Shown: piece by piece, positions 1 through 6,637 of the stretch | How positions within the stretch are numbered: the stretch's first letter is position 1 | Layout: each line of letters opens with the position of its first letter | NCBI GenBank assembly: GCA_910584935.1 | Contig: CAJUDU010000065.1 | Location: 1-12,782, forward strand | Direction of reading: 5' to 3' | Source of the DNA: an uncultured Butyricicoccus sp. | Lineage (GTDB): Bacteria; Bacillota; Clostridia; Oscillospirales; Butyricicoccaceae | Length of the DNA: 12,782 nt | Position numbers and translations under genes: made by a program | The notes under the pieces: generated by a model | Database searches by the model: none | What the model saw: the letters and a program-made list of their open reading frames with translations, nothing else | Told to the model about the DNA's origin: nothing

Positions 1-105
1 TATGAAGATGACCATATCCTTGCCATTGACGAAGCGGAAACTGCCCGCCGTGAATATGACCTGCAAGTCAGGTTTGAACGCTTGCTTGGCAAGCGCGATT
101 TGTAA
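1..105 (+). CDS. 3' end of an unrecognised protein-coding gene
   Basis: An open frame runs from the first base to a TAA stop at 103-105 and gives the last 34 residues of a protein. The visible tail is strongly charged (for example DEAETARREYDLQVRFERLL) and looks like an amphipathic alpha helix, possibly coiled. It ends 45 bases before lysA with no terminator between them, so lysA may be co-transcribed with it. The fragment is too short to name, and no function is proposed. Confidence 0.6.
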   Translation, partial: YEDDHILAIDEAETARREYDLQVRFERLLGKRDL

Positions 106-150
106 AGTAAAAAAATACTATTTTAATAAACCCCAAAGGAAGGAATACCA

Positions 151-1428
151 ATGCAGAAGAAACCCTTTGTGACCCTTTCCCAAGTACAGGAAATGGCCCG
201 CATCTATCCCACCCCGTTCCATCTTTATGATGAAAAAGGCATCCGCGAAAATGCACGCCGTTTGTATCAGGCATTTGCATGGAACAAAGGCTTTAAAGAA
301 TATTTCGCTGTAAAAGCAACACCAACCCCTCGCCTGCTGCAAATCCTCAAGGAAGAAGGCTGCGGCGTGGACTGCTCCTCGCTGACTGAACTAATGCTTA
401 GCGAAGCCTGCGGCTTTAACGGACAGGAAATTATGTTTTCCTCCAATGATACCCCAGCAGAGGATTTCCAGCTTGCCGAAAAACTCCATGGCACCATTAA
501 TCTTGATGATATTACCCATATCGAGTTCCTCGAAAAGGCAATCGGGCATATCCCAGAACGTATCTGCTGCCGCTACAACCCCGGCGGGATGTTCACCCTT
601 GGCGAAAGCGAAGAAGGATTCCAGGTGATGGACAACCCTGGCGATGCCAAATATGGCATGACTCGTGCCCAAATGACCGATGCGTTCCGCATTTTGCAGC
701 AAAAAGGCGCAAAAGAATTCGGTATCCACGCGTTTCTTGCTTCTAATACAATTTCTAATGAATATTACCCCGCCTTGGCACGTATTCTGTTCCAAACTGC
801 GGTAGAACTGAAAGCCGAAACCGGTGCGCATATCACATTTATTAACCTTTCTGGCGGCGTTGGCATCCCCTACCGCCCAGAACAGCCCGAAAATAATATC
901 GCTGCCATTGGTGAAGGTGTGCGCAAAGCTTATGAGAAAATCCTTGTCCCGGCTGGCATGGATGATGTTGCCTTATATACCGAACTGGGGCGCTATATGC
1001 TTGGGCCTTATGGCTGCCTTGTCACCAAGGCAATCCATGAAAAGCATACCTACAAAGAATATATTGGCGTGGACGCTTGTGCTGCCAACCTGATGCGCCC
1101 AGCAATTTATGGCGCTTACCACCATATTACGGTACTGGGCAAGGAAGACGCCCCTTGCGACCATTTATATGATGTCACCGGCTCTTTGTGTGAAAACTGC
1201 GATAAATTTGCGGTTGACCGGATGCTTCCCCAAATCAATACTGGCGATTATCTTGTCATCCATGACACTGGTGCGCATGGTTTTTCCATGGGCTATAATT
1301 ATAATGGTAAACTGCGTTCCGCCGAAATTTTGCTCCGTGAAGATGGTTCTGCTGAAATGATCCGCCGCGCAGAAACCCCAGAAGATTACTTTGCAACTTT
1401 GGATATAACCGGAATTTTCAACCGGTAA
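151..1428 (+). CDS. lysA: Diaminopimelate decarboxylase
   Basis: This PLP-dependent cytosolic enzyme decarboxylates meso-diaminopimelate to L-lysine, the last step of lysine synthesis. The protein has 425 residues, normal for the family. It shows an N-terminal alanine-racemase-like barrel with the PLP lysine in YFAVKATP (K55). KYGM (168-171) and the glycine-rich phosphate loop NLSGGVG (232-238) follow, then ELGRY (278-282). The C-terminal sheet domain carries the signature CENCD (347-351) and GYNYNG. The segment GIHAFLASN replaces the more common GxHxHxGS, as I recall from a clostridial LysA subgroup. The start is fixed by AAAGGAAGGA at 135-144, seven bases before the ATG. A terminator follows. 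Related carboxynorspermidine decarboxylases share the fold, but the motifs favour LysA. Confidence 0.95.
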   Translation: MQKKPFVTLSQVQEMARIYPTPFHLYDEKGIRENARRLYQAFAWNKGFKEYFAVKATPTPRLLQILKEEGCGVDCSSLTELMLSEACGFNGQEIMFSSNDTPAEDFQLAEKLHGTINLDDITHIEFLEKAIGHIPERICCRYNPGGMFTLGESEEGFQVMDNPGDAKYGMTRAQMTDAFRILQQKGAKEFGIHAFLASNTISNEYYPALARILFQTAVELKAETGAHITFINLSGGVGIPYRPEQPENNIAAIGEGVRKAYEKILVPAGMDDVALYTELGRYMLGPYGCLVTKAIHEKHTYKEYIGVDACAANLMRPAIYGAYHHITVLGKEDAPCDHLYDVTGSLCENCDKFAVDRMLPQINTGDYLVIHDTGAHGFSMGYNYNGKLRSAEILLREDGSAEMIRRAETPEDYFATLDITGIFNR

Positions 1429-1445
1429 ATTGTATGGCATATACA

Positions 1446-1476
1446 AGGGGCAGCCCAATATGCTGCCTCTTTTTTT
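1446..1476 (+). terminator. Intrinsic terminator after lysA
   Basis: AGGGGCAGC (1446-1454) pairs with GCTGCCTCT (1462-1470), with one G-U wobble and a 7-base loop. A run of T residues continues to 1476. It begins 17 bases after the lysA stop. Confidence 0.88.
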
Positions 1477-1497
1477 CTCGAATCTGGCAATTTACCC

Positions 1498-1526
1498 TTT
1501 TCAATTTGGTTTTGCAGTGTTATACT
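1498..1526 (+). promoter_or_regulatory. Candidate promoter for sepF
   Basis: TATACT at 1521-1526 is a good -10 box, 17 bases downstream of a weak -35 match TTTTCA (1498-1503). It lies between the lysA terminator and sepF, where a promoter is needed. The weak -35 lowers confidence. Confidence 0.5.
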
Positions 1527-1582
1527 ATTGATAAATGATTTTCCGGGACTGCCCCCGGCAAATGGAAAGGAGCTTCATTCTG

Positions 1583-2086
1583 ATGGGTTTTATGGACAAT
1601 TTACAGAATTTCGTCCGCATTATCACCGGCGACGACGAAGAAGAGGAATATTACGAAGATACCAGACCTGTTGTCAGTGCGCCCAGGGATATCTATGCAA
1701 CAGCAAGCACCGCTTCCACAGCGCCGGATTATGCTGCTTATTATGAAAATCTGCCAGCACAGCAGCCAGCCCCAGAACCAGAACCGGTTCCGGACCCTGT
1801 TGTGGATACAATTGCACTGCTCCGCCCGGAATCGCTGGAATCCGTCCGCGATGCTGCGGATCACTTGGTGCAGAACCATGCAATTATCTTAAGCCTCAAA
1901 CATACCGATGCGGCACTGGCGCGCCGCTGGATGGATTACCTCAGCGGCACAACCTATACACTCGGCGGCAAGATGAACCGTATTGCAGCCTATACTTACC
2001 TGTTTACCCCGGAAAAAGTTGAGCTGGTTGCCGGCTTTGACGGCGGTAAAACTGAACCTGAGAAAACCGGAAAACCAGAAAAGTGA
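1583..2086 (+). CDS. sepF: Cell division protein SepF
   Basis: SepF binds FtsZ and the membrane and bundles FtsZ filaments at the division septum. The 167-residue product has the expected three parts: an N-terminal amphipathic membrane-binding helix (MGFMDNLQNFVRIITG), an acidic and proline-rich linker (about 18-72, with EEEEYYED and a PAPEPEPVPDP stretch), and the SepF core (about 73-152). The core includes LLRPESLESV, a DYLSGTTYTLGGKMNRI segment matching the conserved glycine region, and TPEKVELV. The start at 1583 is preferred over the in-frame ATG at 1535 because AAAGGAG (1566-1572) lies 10 bases upstream and SepF proteins typically begin MG. The gene stands alone between lysA and rnpB, not beside ylm/divIVA genes, and is flanked by terminators. 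Confidence 0.9.
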   Translation: MGFMDNLQNFVRIITGDDEEEEYYEDTRPVVSAPRDIYATASTASTAPDYAAYYENLPAQQPAPEPEPVPDPVVDTIALLRPESLESVRDAADHLVQNHAIILSLKHTDAALARRWMDYLSGTTYTLGGKMNRIAAYTYLFTPEKVELVAGFDGGKTEPEKTGKPEK

Positions 2087-2096
2087 CATAAAAAAT

Positions 2097-2137
2097 GCCG
2101 TCCAGTCCATGTGAAATTTGCGCGGATGGCTTTTTTT
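2097..2137 (+). terminator. Intrinsic terminator after sepF
   Basis: GCCGTCC (2097-2103) pairs with GGATGGC (2124-2130), with one G-U pair and a 20-base loop. Seven T residues follow (2131-2137). It starts 11 bases after the sepF stop. Confidence 0.8.
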
Positions 2138-2161
2138 ATCCGAAAAAACCGGTGCCCTTTC

Positions 2162-2190
2162 TTGACGAAACTGCCCGGAATTGCTATAAT
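2162..2190 (+). promoter_or_regulatory. Strong sigma-A type promoter for rnpB
   Basis: TTGACG (2162-2167) and a perfect TATAAT (2185-2190) are separated by exactly 17 bases. The predicted transcription start, around 2197, coincides with the 5' end of the RNase P RNA. Confidence 0.9.
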
Positions 2191-2198
2191 AGTTTTTG

Positions 2199-2531
2199 TG
2201 AGTAACCCAGGCAGTCGCGTGCCGGCGCTGACCGGTATGAGGAAAGTCCGGGCTGCACAGGGCAAGGATAGCAGATAACGTCTGCCGGGGGCGACCCTAG
2301 GAATAGTGCAACAGAAATATACCGCCGGCTTTTGCCGGTAAGGGTGGAAAGGCGAGGTAAGAGCTCACCATGCCCCATGGTAACATGGGGGATCTGTAAA
2401 CTCTATCCGCAGCAACGTCAACCGGGGCTATGGGCTGCCCGCCCGCTCCAACCGACGGCTTGAGGCATATGGCAACATATGTCCCAGATAGATGATTGCC
2501 AAATACAGAACCCGGCTTATAGGGTTGCTCA
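2199..2531 (+). ncRNA. rnpB: RNase P RNA, bacterial type A
   Basis: This is the catalytic RNA of ribonuclease P, which removes the 5' leader of tRNA precursors. The conserved core is plain to see: GAGGAAAGTCCGGGCT (from 2239), a GCGACCCTAGGAATAGTGC block with ACAGAAATATACCGCC after it, GGTAAGAGCTCACC (2356-2369), GTAAACTC with CCGCAGCAA (2396-2416), and the 3' block AGATGATTGCC then ACAGAACCCGGCTTAT (2505-2520). The ends pair as helix P1: GAGTAACCC (2200-2208) with GGGTTGCTC (2522-2530). The length of about 333 bases and the layout fit type A, not the Bacillus type B. The exact ends are inferred from P1. Confidence 0.97.
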
Positions 2532-2539
2532 TAACCAGC

Positions 2540-2579
2540 AGGAAACTGTCCTCATCCCTAAATGGGCAGTTTCCTTTTT
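2540..2579 (+). terminator. Intrinsic terminator of rnpB
   Basis: AGGAAACTG (2540-2548) pairs perfectly with CAGTTTCCT (2567-2575), and T residues follow. It lies nine bases after the P1 helix. Confidence 0.9.
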
Positions 2580-2607
2580 CATACGCCAGAACAAAGGGTG
2601 ATTATGG

Positions 2608-3387
2608 ATGTATTGGAGAGATAAAATCGAAGTCCTGCGCAGGCGGATATTTGAAGTGATTGAAGTTGCCAAAAAAGATGACCCTGCCAGTGTGATTTAT
2701 GATACCTACATGATGATCGTTATTCTTGTTTGTATGGTACCGCTTGCTTTTAAGAGAAATTCCGGGTTTTTTGCTTCCATTGACTGGGCTGCAACCATCA
2801 TCTTTATCATTGACTATGCCTTGCGTGTATGGACTGCCGACCTCAAGCTGGATATGGGTTCGGCTTCCCATATTGCTTATCTCTTTACCCCAATGGCTAT
2901 TATTGATTTGCTTGCCATTTTGCCATCCATCGCGGCTATGTCCTCCGCATTCCGCATTGCCAAGCTATTCCGTTTGTTCCGTTCCTTCAAAATGTTCCGC
3001 TATTCGCGCAGTATCTCGATTATTGCGAATGTCATCCGCTGCCAGAAATCACCCCTTACCGCTGTTGCCACGATGGCAATCGCTTATATCCTGATTTCTG
3101 CCCTTGTCATTTTCAATGTGGAACCCGATACCTTCCATACCTTTTTTGATGCCGTTTATTGGGCGACTGTTAGCCTGACCACCATGGGCTATGGCGATAT
3201 CTACCCAGTGACAACCATCGGGCGGATGGTCACGATGGTTTCTTCATTTGTCGGTATTGCTATTGTTGCCCTGCCTGCCAGTATTATCACAGCTGGCTAT
3301 ATGGATAATCTTCATACAGGCGATAAAACTGAACAGCCGCCGTCGGTAAAGGATGAAGATGATCCGCCTGCGGATAAAAACAGATAA
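2608..3387 (+). CDS. Voltage-gated potassium channel, six-transmembrane (Kv-type)
   Basis: The 259-residue membrane protein has the full Kv plan. Helices S1 (about 33-48), S2 (60-75) and S3 (91-108) are followed by an S4 voltage sensor (115-134) with basic residues at nearly every third position (RIAKLFRLFRSFKMFRYSR). S5 (149-170), a pore helix (178-190), the selectivity filter TMGYGD (192-197) and S6 (205-230) complete it. It should form a tetramer conducting K+ across the cytoplasmic membrane. The short acidic, proline-containing C-tail has no RCK or cyclic-nucleotide domain. The start follows AAAGGGTG (2593-2600). No promoter is obvious after the rnpB terminator, so it may rely on weak initiation or readthrough. 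Confidence 0.93.
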   Translation: MYWRDKIEVLRRRIFEVIEVAKKDDPASVIYDTYMMIVILVCMVPLAFKRNSGFFASIDWAATIIFIIDYALRVWTADLKLDMGSASHIAYLFTPMAIIDLLAILPSIAAMSSAFRIAKLFRLFRSFKMFRYSRSISIIANVIRCQKSPLTAVATMAIAYILISALVIFNVEPDTFHTFFDAVYWATVSLTTMGYGDIYPVTTIGRMVTMVSSFVGIAIVALPASIITAGYMDNLHTGDKTEQPPSVKDEDDPPADKNR

Positions 3388-3434
3388 AAATTTCAAAAAA
3401 AACTGTTGACCTGGAACCTGCACCATGCTATAAT
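3388..3434 (+). promoter_or_regulatory. Strong promoter for the rpmG-secE-nusG-rplK-rplA unit, with UP-like element
   Basis: TTGACC (3406-3411) and TATAAT (3429-3434) are 17 bases apart. An AT-rich tract, AAATTTCAAAAAA (3388-3400), lies just upstream in the UP-element position. The same 13 bases occur upstream of the rplJ promoter. The predicted start is near 3441, inside the loop of the hairpin that ends the upstream channel gene. Confidence 0.9.
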
Positions 3435-3462
3435 AAATACACCTATGCAGGTTCTTTTTTTT
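3414..3462 (+). terminator. Intrinsic terminator of the channel gene, overlapping the next promoter
   Basis: GAACCTGCA (3414-3422) pairs perfectly with TGCAGGTTC (3446-3454) and is followed by eight T residues (3455-3462). The 23-base loop contains the -10 box of the ribosomal promoter. Transcripts from upstream can form the hairpin. Transcripts starting near 3441 lack its 5' arm and should pass. Confidence 0.75.
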
Positions 3463-3586
3463 GCGCCGATTTCGGCAGGTGCCGTGCGGCTGGATCTGCA
3501 AAGGGAGGCAGACAATCCCCCTTTGCGGGGAATCATCAGGTTTTCCCATGTGGACAAAGCCTAAAAATTAAGGAGGTGCCGCTATT
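3441..3586 (+). promoter_or_regulatory. Untranslated leader of rpmG mRNA, about 146 bases, with a hairpin
   Basis: From the predicted transcription start to the rpmG start there is no ORF. GCAAAGGG (3498-3505) pairs perfectly with CCCTTTGC (3519-3526), and a small GCCG/CGGC stem lies at 3465-3476. No T-box consensus, tRNA or known ribosomal protein leader was recognised. A regulatory role is only possible, not shown. Confidence 0.35.
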
Positions 3587-3736
3587 ATGCGCGTTAGAGT
3601 AACGCTCGCCTGCACAGAATGCAAGCAAAGAAATTACAACACGATGAAAAACAAGAAGAACGATCCCGACCGTCTTGAGATGAATAAGTATTGCCGTTTC
3701 TGCAAGAAGCATACGCTGCATCGCGAGACCAAGTAA
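3587..3736 (+). CDS. rpmG: 50S ribosomal protein L33, zinc-binding form
   Basis: A 49-residue protein of the large ribosomal subunit. The sequence begins MRVRVTLACTECKQRNY and ends CRFCKKHTLHRETK. The four cysteines C9, C12, C36 and C39 form the two CxxC pairs of the zinc-containing (C+) L33 type. Length is normal. A near-perfect AAGGAGG (3570-3576) lies 10 bases before the ATG. It heads the classical rpmG-secE-nusG order and is followed by secE after 27 bases. Confidence 0.96.
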   Translation: MRVRVTLACTECKQRNYNTMKNKKNDPDRLEMNKYCRFCKKHTLHRETK

Positions 3737-3763
3737 ACCCGCGGAGAAAGGAAGTACGCTTTC

Positions 3764-4015
3764 ATGGCAGAGCAGGAAAAAAACACTCCCGCTGAAAAGA
3801 AGCAGCCCAAAGCTGCAAAAAAGCCGTCCATCTTCGCAAGGATGGGCAAATGGTTCCGCGAACTGAAGGGCGAATGTAAGAAAATCGTCTGGCCCAGCCG
3901 CCAGCAGACTACCAATAATACCGCCGTTGTGCTGGCTTCCTGCCTGATTATCGGCGTTTTTATCTGGGTGCTGGATGCTGTGTTCCAGTTCGGTGTTTCC
4001 GCCCTCATCGGCTGA
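3764..4015 (+). CDS. secE: Preprotein translocase subunit SecE
   Basis: SecE clamps the SecY channel in the cytoplasmic membrane. The 83-residue protein has a charged, lysine/alanine-rich N-terminal region (1-24) and the conserved amphipathic segment FRELKGECKKIVWPSRQQT (about 31-49). A single transmembrane helix follows (about 53-76). This is the short, single-helix form usual in Gram-positive bacteria. A GAAAGGA site lies 11 bases upstream of the ATG. nusG begins 18 bases downstream. Confidence 0.95.
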   Translation: MAEQEKNTPAEKKQPKAAKKPSIFARMGKWFRELKGECKKIVWPSRQQTTNNTAVVLASCLIIGVFIWVLDAVFQFGVSALIG

Positions 4016-4033
4016 TTTGAGAGGGTAATTTGA

Positions 4034-4561
4034 ATGTCAGACGCCGCAAAATGGTATGTGGTACACACATACTCAGGCTACGAAAACAAAGTAGCTTCAT
4101 CGATTGAAAAAGCGGTGGAAAACCGCAAACTGCATGACCTCATCACAGCTGTCAATATCCCGGTTGAGCGCATCACCGAAATCAAGGACGGCAAAGCCCG
4201 CGAAGTAGAACGCAAACTCTTTCCCGGCTATGTCCTTGTCAAAATGGTGCTGACCGATGAAAGCTGGTACCTGGTGCGCAATACCCGCGGCTGTACCGGC
4301 TTTGTTGGTCCTAATTCCAACAAACCATTGCCCCTTTCTGATGAAGAAGTGGCAAAAATGGGCGTGGAAAAACGCGAAACCGAAATCAATTATGCCCTTG
4401 GTGACAGCGTTCGCGTCATTGACGGGCCGCTTTCCAGTTTTATCGGCGTGGTCGATGAACTGGAACCGGACAAAAATAAAGTCCGCGTCATTGTATCTAT
4501 GTTTGGCCGCGAAACACCAGTTGAGCTTGAACTTGACCAGGTGGAAACTTTAGACGAGTAA
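4034..4561 (+). CDS. nusG: Transcription termination/antitermination factor NusG
   Basis: NusG binds RNA polymerase and modulates pausing, termination and coupling to ribosomes. The 175-residue protein has the NGN domain (WYVVHTYSGYENKV at 7-20, KLFPGYVLVKM at 61-71, VRNTRGCTGFVG at 81-92). A C-terminal KOW domain follows (GDSVRVIDGPLSSFIGVV at 123-140, then SMFGRETPVELELDQVE). Length is typical. GAGAGGG precedes the start. It is co-transcribed with secE and separated by 147 bases from rplK. Confidence 0.97.
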   Translation: MSDAAKWYVVHTYSGYENKVASSIEKAVENRKLHDLITAVNIPVERITEIKDGKAREVERKLFPGYVLVKMVLTDESWYLVRNTRGCTGFVGPNSNKPLPLSDEEVAKMGVEKRETEINYALGDSVRVIDGPLSSFIGVVDELEPDKNKVRVIVSMFGRETPVELELDQVETLDE

Positions 4562-4635
4562 CTCCCCTGTTTATTGGGAACACCGCGGCTTTTTATGATG
4601 TTACCTGCCCCATCCCCTTTTGGGAAAGCGGCAGC

Positions 4636-4682
4636 GTGGGAGAGCCTGCCCCCTTTACCCGGCAGAGCTCGCCAGCCACCAC
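4636..4682 (+). promoter_or_regulatory. Putative ribosomal protein L1 binding site ahead of rplK
   Basis: In the nusG-rplK spacer, GTGG (4636-4639) can pair with CCAC (4676-4679). Inside, GAGCCTGCC (4642-4650) pairs with GGCAGAGCTC (4661-4670) with one bulged A. The unpaired GA on the left faces GCCAG on the right, an asymmetric internal loop. The same plan recurs before rplA. L1 is known to repress its own operon by binding mRNA that mimics its 23S rRNA site. Assignment to L1 is by position and shape, not by search. Confidence 0.6.
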
Positions 4683-4708
4683 ATTGATTTAAGGAGGAAA
4701 CCTCAACC

Positions 4709-5134
4709 ATGGCACAGAAAGTAGTAGGCTATATCAAGCTCCAGATCCCAGCAGGCAAGGCAACCCCTGCCCCCCCGGTAGGTCCTGCACTGGGTCAGCA
4801 TGGCGTGAATATCATGGCCTTTACCAAGGAGTTCAACGAACGCACCAAGAATGATGCTGGTCTTATCATTCCAGTCGTCATCACTGTTTACGCTGACCGC
4901 TCCTTCAGCTTTATCACCAAAACTCCCCCGGCACCTGTCCTGATTAAAAAGGCTTGCAAGATTGAATCTGGCTCCGCTGTTCCGAATAAGACAAAGGTTG
5001 CCACAATTTCAAAAGCTGACGTCCAGAAAATCGCGGAAATGAAAATGCCTGACCTCAACGCCGCTTCCCTTGAAGCCGCAATGAGCATGATTGCAGGCAC
5101 TTGCCGCTCAATGGGCATCACCGTTGGGGACTAA
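4709..5134 (+). CDS. rplK: 50S ribosomal protein L11
   Basis: L11 forms part of the GTPase-associated stalk base with 23S rRNA. The 141-residue protein is of standard length and shows the family landmarks. These are the proline-rich N-terminal segment IPAGKATPAPPVGPALGQHG (about 14-33), NIMAFTKEFNERT, and the C-terminal rRNA-binding region ending SMIAGTCRSMGITV. The start follows AAGGAGGAAA (4691-4700). It shares a transcript with nusG upstream and rplA downstream. Confidence 0.98.
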   Translation: MAQKVVGYIKLQIPAGKATPAPPVGPALGQHGVNIMAFTKEFNERTKNDAGLIIPVVITVYADRSFSFITKTPPAPVLIKKACKIESGSAVPNKTKVATISKADVQKIAEMKMPDLNAASLEAAMSMIAGTCRSMGITVGD

Positions 5135-5179
5135 TTCTGAAAACCAGGTTTTTTTATGACGGCAGCTTTATGGCTGCCC

Positions 5180-5208
5180 AGTGGGAGGGTAATTCCCGCA
5201 GTACCACT
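5180..5208 (+). promoter_or_regulatory. Second putative L1 binding site, ahead of rplA
   Basis: AGTGG (5180-5184) pairs with CCACT (5204-5208). An inner GGG (5187-5189) pairs with CCC (5195-5197) around a TAATT loop. The unpaired GA on the left and GCAGTA on the right repeat the internal-loop plan of the rplK-upstream hairpin. It ends just before the AAGGAGGA ribosome site of rplA, so bound protein could block initiation. A separate GGCAGC/GCTGCC hairpin lies at 5161-5178. Confidence 0.6.
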
Positions 5209-5225
5209 CAAGGAGGATAATTATT

Positions 5226-5921
5226 GTGCGCAAAGGTAAAAAATATGTTGACAGCGTAAAGCAGATCGACCGCAGCAAGCTGTATGATCCTGCTGATGCG
5301 CTGTCCACCGTGATTTCCACAGCGAAAGCAAAGTTTGACGAAACGGTTGAACTTCATGTAAAATTGGGCGTTGACTCCCGCCACGCAGACCAGCAGGTTC
5401 GCGGCGCTATCGTCCTGCCCCATGGCACCGGCAAACAGGTACGTGTGCTGGTATTCGCAAAAGGTCCGAAGGCTGATGAAGCCGCAGAAGCTGGCGCTGA
5501 ATTTGTTGGCGCAGAAGATATGGTTGCCCGTATCCAGAACGAAAACTTCTTTGATTATGATGTTGTCATTGCAACCCCAGATATGATGGGCGTTGTTGGT
5601 CGTCTGGGTAAAATCCTTGGCCCGAAGGGCTTGATGCCAAACCCCAAGGCTGGCACCGTTTCTATGGATGTTGGCAAGGCTGTCCGTGAATCTAAAGCCG
5701 GTAAGATTGAATACCGCCTGGATAAGACCAACATTATCCACTGCCCGATTGGCAAGGTATCTTTTGGTCCGGAAAAACTGGCGGATAACTTCAATGCTCT
5801 GATGGGTGCTATCATCAAGGCTAAGCCAGCAGCTGCAAAAGGGCAGTATGTCCGTTCCTGCGTTGTTGCATCCACCATGGGTCCTGGCGTCAAAATCAAC
5901 GCTGCAAAACTGATGGGCTAA
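5226..5921 (+). CDS. rplA: 50S ribosomal protein L1
   Basis: L1 forms the mobile L1 stalk of the large subunit and controls release of E-site tRNA. It also represses its own operon. The 231-residue protein has normal length. It contains FDETVELHVKLGVDSRHADQ (38-57), VVLPHGTGK-like AIVLPHGTGKQVRV, GRLGKILGPKGLMPNPKAGT (conserved rRNA-binding block) and the C-terminal TMGPGVKIN. Translation starts at a GTG preceded by AAGGAGGA (5210-5217) eight bases away. Normally rplJ would follow. Here a strong terminator and an accessory segment do. Confidence 0.97.
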   Translation: MRKGKKYVDSVKQIDRSKLYDPADALSTVISTAKAKFDETVELHVKLGVDSRHADQQVRGAIVLPHGTGKQVRVLVFAKGPKADEAAEAGAEFVGAEDMVARIQNENFFDYDVVIATPDMMGVVGRLGKILGPKGLMPNPKAGTVSMDVGKAVRESKAGKIEYRLDKTNIIHCPIGKVSFGPEKLADNFNALMGAIIKAKPAAAKGQYVRSCVVASTMGPGVKINAAKLMG

Positions 5922-5939
5922 TCATTTTCTACCATATGC

Positions 5940-5976
5940 AAAAAACACCGTTCCAACGTCTGGACGGTGTTTTTTT
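5940..5976. terminator. Bidirectional terminator between rplA and the XRE gene
   Basis: AAAAAACACCGT-T-CCA (5940-5955) pairs with TGGACGGTGTTTTTT (5961-5975), with one bulged T. T-runs flank both ends, so it can stop rplA transcripts rightward and the convergent regulator gene (ending at 5981) leftward. Confidence 0.92.
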
Positions 5977-5980
5977 GCGC

Positions 5981-6319
5981 TTAGGGCGCTGAAAAATCCT
6001 GTTCTTGCAGCCAGTCCATAAATGACATCAAAAGTTCCAGTTTGCGCTTGTCAAAGCCTTGGACGCGCTCAGCAACCTGCCTTGCCAACACCTCTCCTTC
6101 CCCGTTGCGCGTCCCCAGCAGAAACATATCTGGTGTTGCATCTAATGCGCTGCAAATGCGAAGCAGCACATCAATACTGGGTATGGATTTTGCGTGCTCA
6201 ATGTTGGAAAGGTAATTGCTGTTGATTTCACAGCGCTCGCAGACTTGTGACTGACGCAGCCCTAAAAAACGGCGCCGACTGGCAATCCGTCTGCCGATTT
6301 CCTGATAATCTATCCCCAT
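5981..6319 (-). CDS. XRE-family helix-turn-helix transcriptional regulator
   Basis: A 112-residue protein on the minus strand. Residues 5-62 form a Cro/C1-type (XRE) DNA-binding domain: IGRRIASRRRFLGLRQSQVCERCEINSNYLSNIEHAKSIPS, with the recognition helix near SNYLSNIE. The remaining 50 residues, ending KRKLELLMSFMDWLQEQ, look helical and may dimerise. AGGGTGAT (6323-6330 on the plus strand, read in reverse) is a suitable ribosome site. A weak minus-strand promoter candidate (TTCCAA-17-TACAAT, 6337-6365) lies upstream. It diverges from the 47-residue ORF and converges on rplA. Its GC content and codon use resemble the host genes more than the next regulator does. Target unknown. Confidence 0.88.
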   Translation of the reverse strand: MGIDYQEIGRRIASRRRFLGLRQSQVCERCEINSNYLSNIEHAKSIPSIDVLLRICSALDATPDMFLLGTRNGEGEVLARQVAERVQGFDKRKLELLMSFMDWLQEQDFSAP

Positions 6320-6389
6320 TTTATCACCCTGCCTGTATTGTACGCAGTTTTCCCGCAGATTGGAATAAGCTATAAATATAAAAATACAC

Positions 6390-6440
6390 TTGACATATGT
6401 ATTATTGCGTTTTATAGTATAAATATATATTTATAGATTG
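6390..6440 (+). promoter_or_regulatory. Promoter with two operator-like boxes, for the 47-residue ORF
   Basis: TTGACA (6390-6395) and TATAGT (6413-6418) are 17 bases apart, a near-consensus promoter. TTATAGTAT (6412-6420) overlaps the -10 box and TTATAGATTG (6431-6440) lies just beyond the start. Related boxes occur in the next two rightward promoters of this segment. The 144-base gap to the XRE gene is the divergent regulatory region. Confidence 0.75.
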
Positions 6441-6463
6441 TATTTTCTCAGGAGGGATATTGA

Positions 6464-6607
6464 ATGACTTATCAGCAATGGCTGGAACTGTACCAGAAAT
6501 GGGCGCAAGAGCATCCGGAAAATCCAATTTGCCCGTTGCCATTTGATGCATGGCTGCCGATTGTATTTGCAGGCGCACAATATGCCGAGCTGAAAAACGG
6601 AAGATAA
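6464..6607 (+). CDS. Hypothetical 47-residue protein
   Basis: A short ORF with a strong AGGAGGG (6450-6456) seven bases before its ATG and a near-consensus promoter upstream. The protein begins MTYQQWLELYQKWAQEHPEN and is rich in aromatic residues (four Trp/Tyr in the first ten), then contains CPLPFDAWLPIVFAGAQYAE. No transmembrane segment is convincing, and a small soluble helical protein is likely. It is transcribed divergently from the XRE gene, an arrangement typical of a regulator and its target. No family was recognised. The good promoter and ribosome site are the main evidence that it is real. Confidence 0.65.
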   Translation: MTYQQWLELYQKWAQEHPENPICPLPFDAWLPIVFAGAQYAELKNGR

Positions 6608-6637
6608 CCACACTCTGAAAGCCATCCTATATAGTTC

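Noticed and set aside
391..831. Minus-strand open frame of 146 codons inside lysA
   Set aside because: It lies wholly within a clear lysA gene on the other strand, with no start signal or recognisable protein features.
1535..1582. Upstream in-frame ATG as the sepF start
   Set aside because: It would add 16 residues before the conserved MG start and has no ribosome site, whereas AAAGGAG precedes the ATG at 1583.
3441..3586. T-box riboswitch or tRNA gene in the rpmG leader
   Set aside because: No T-box consensus, no cloverleaf and no CCA-proximal acceptor stem were found.
5208..5741. Minus-strand open frame of 177 codons opposite rplA
   Set aside because: rplA is unambiguous there. The reverse frame is long only because of codon bias in the ribosomal gene.
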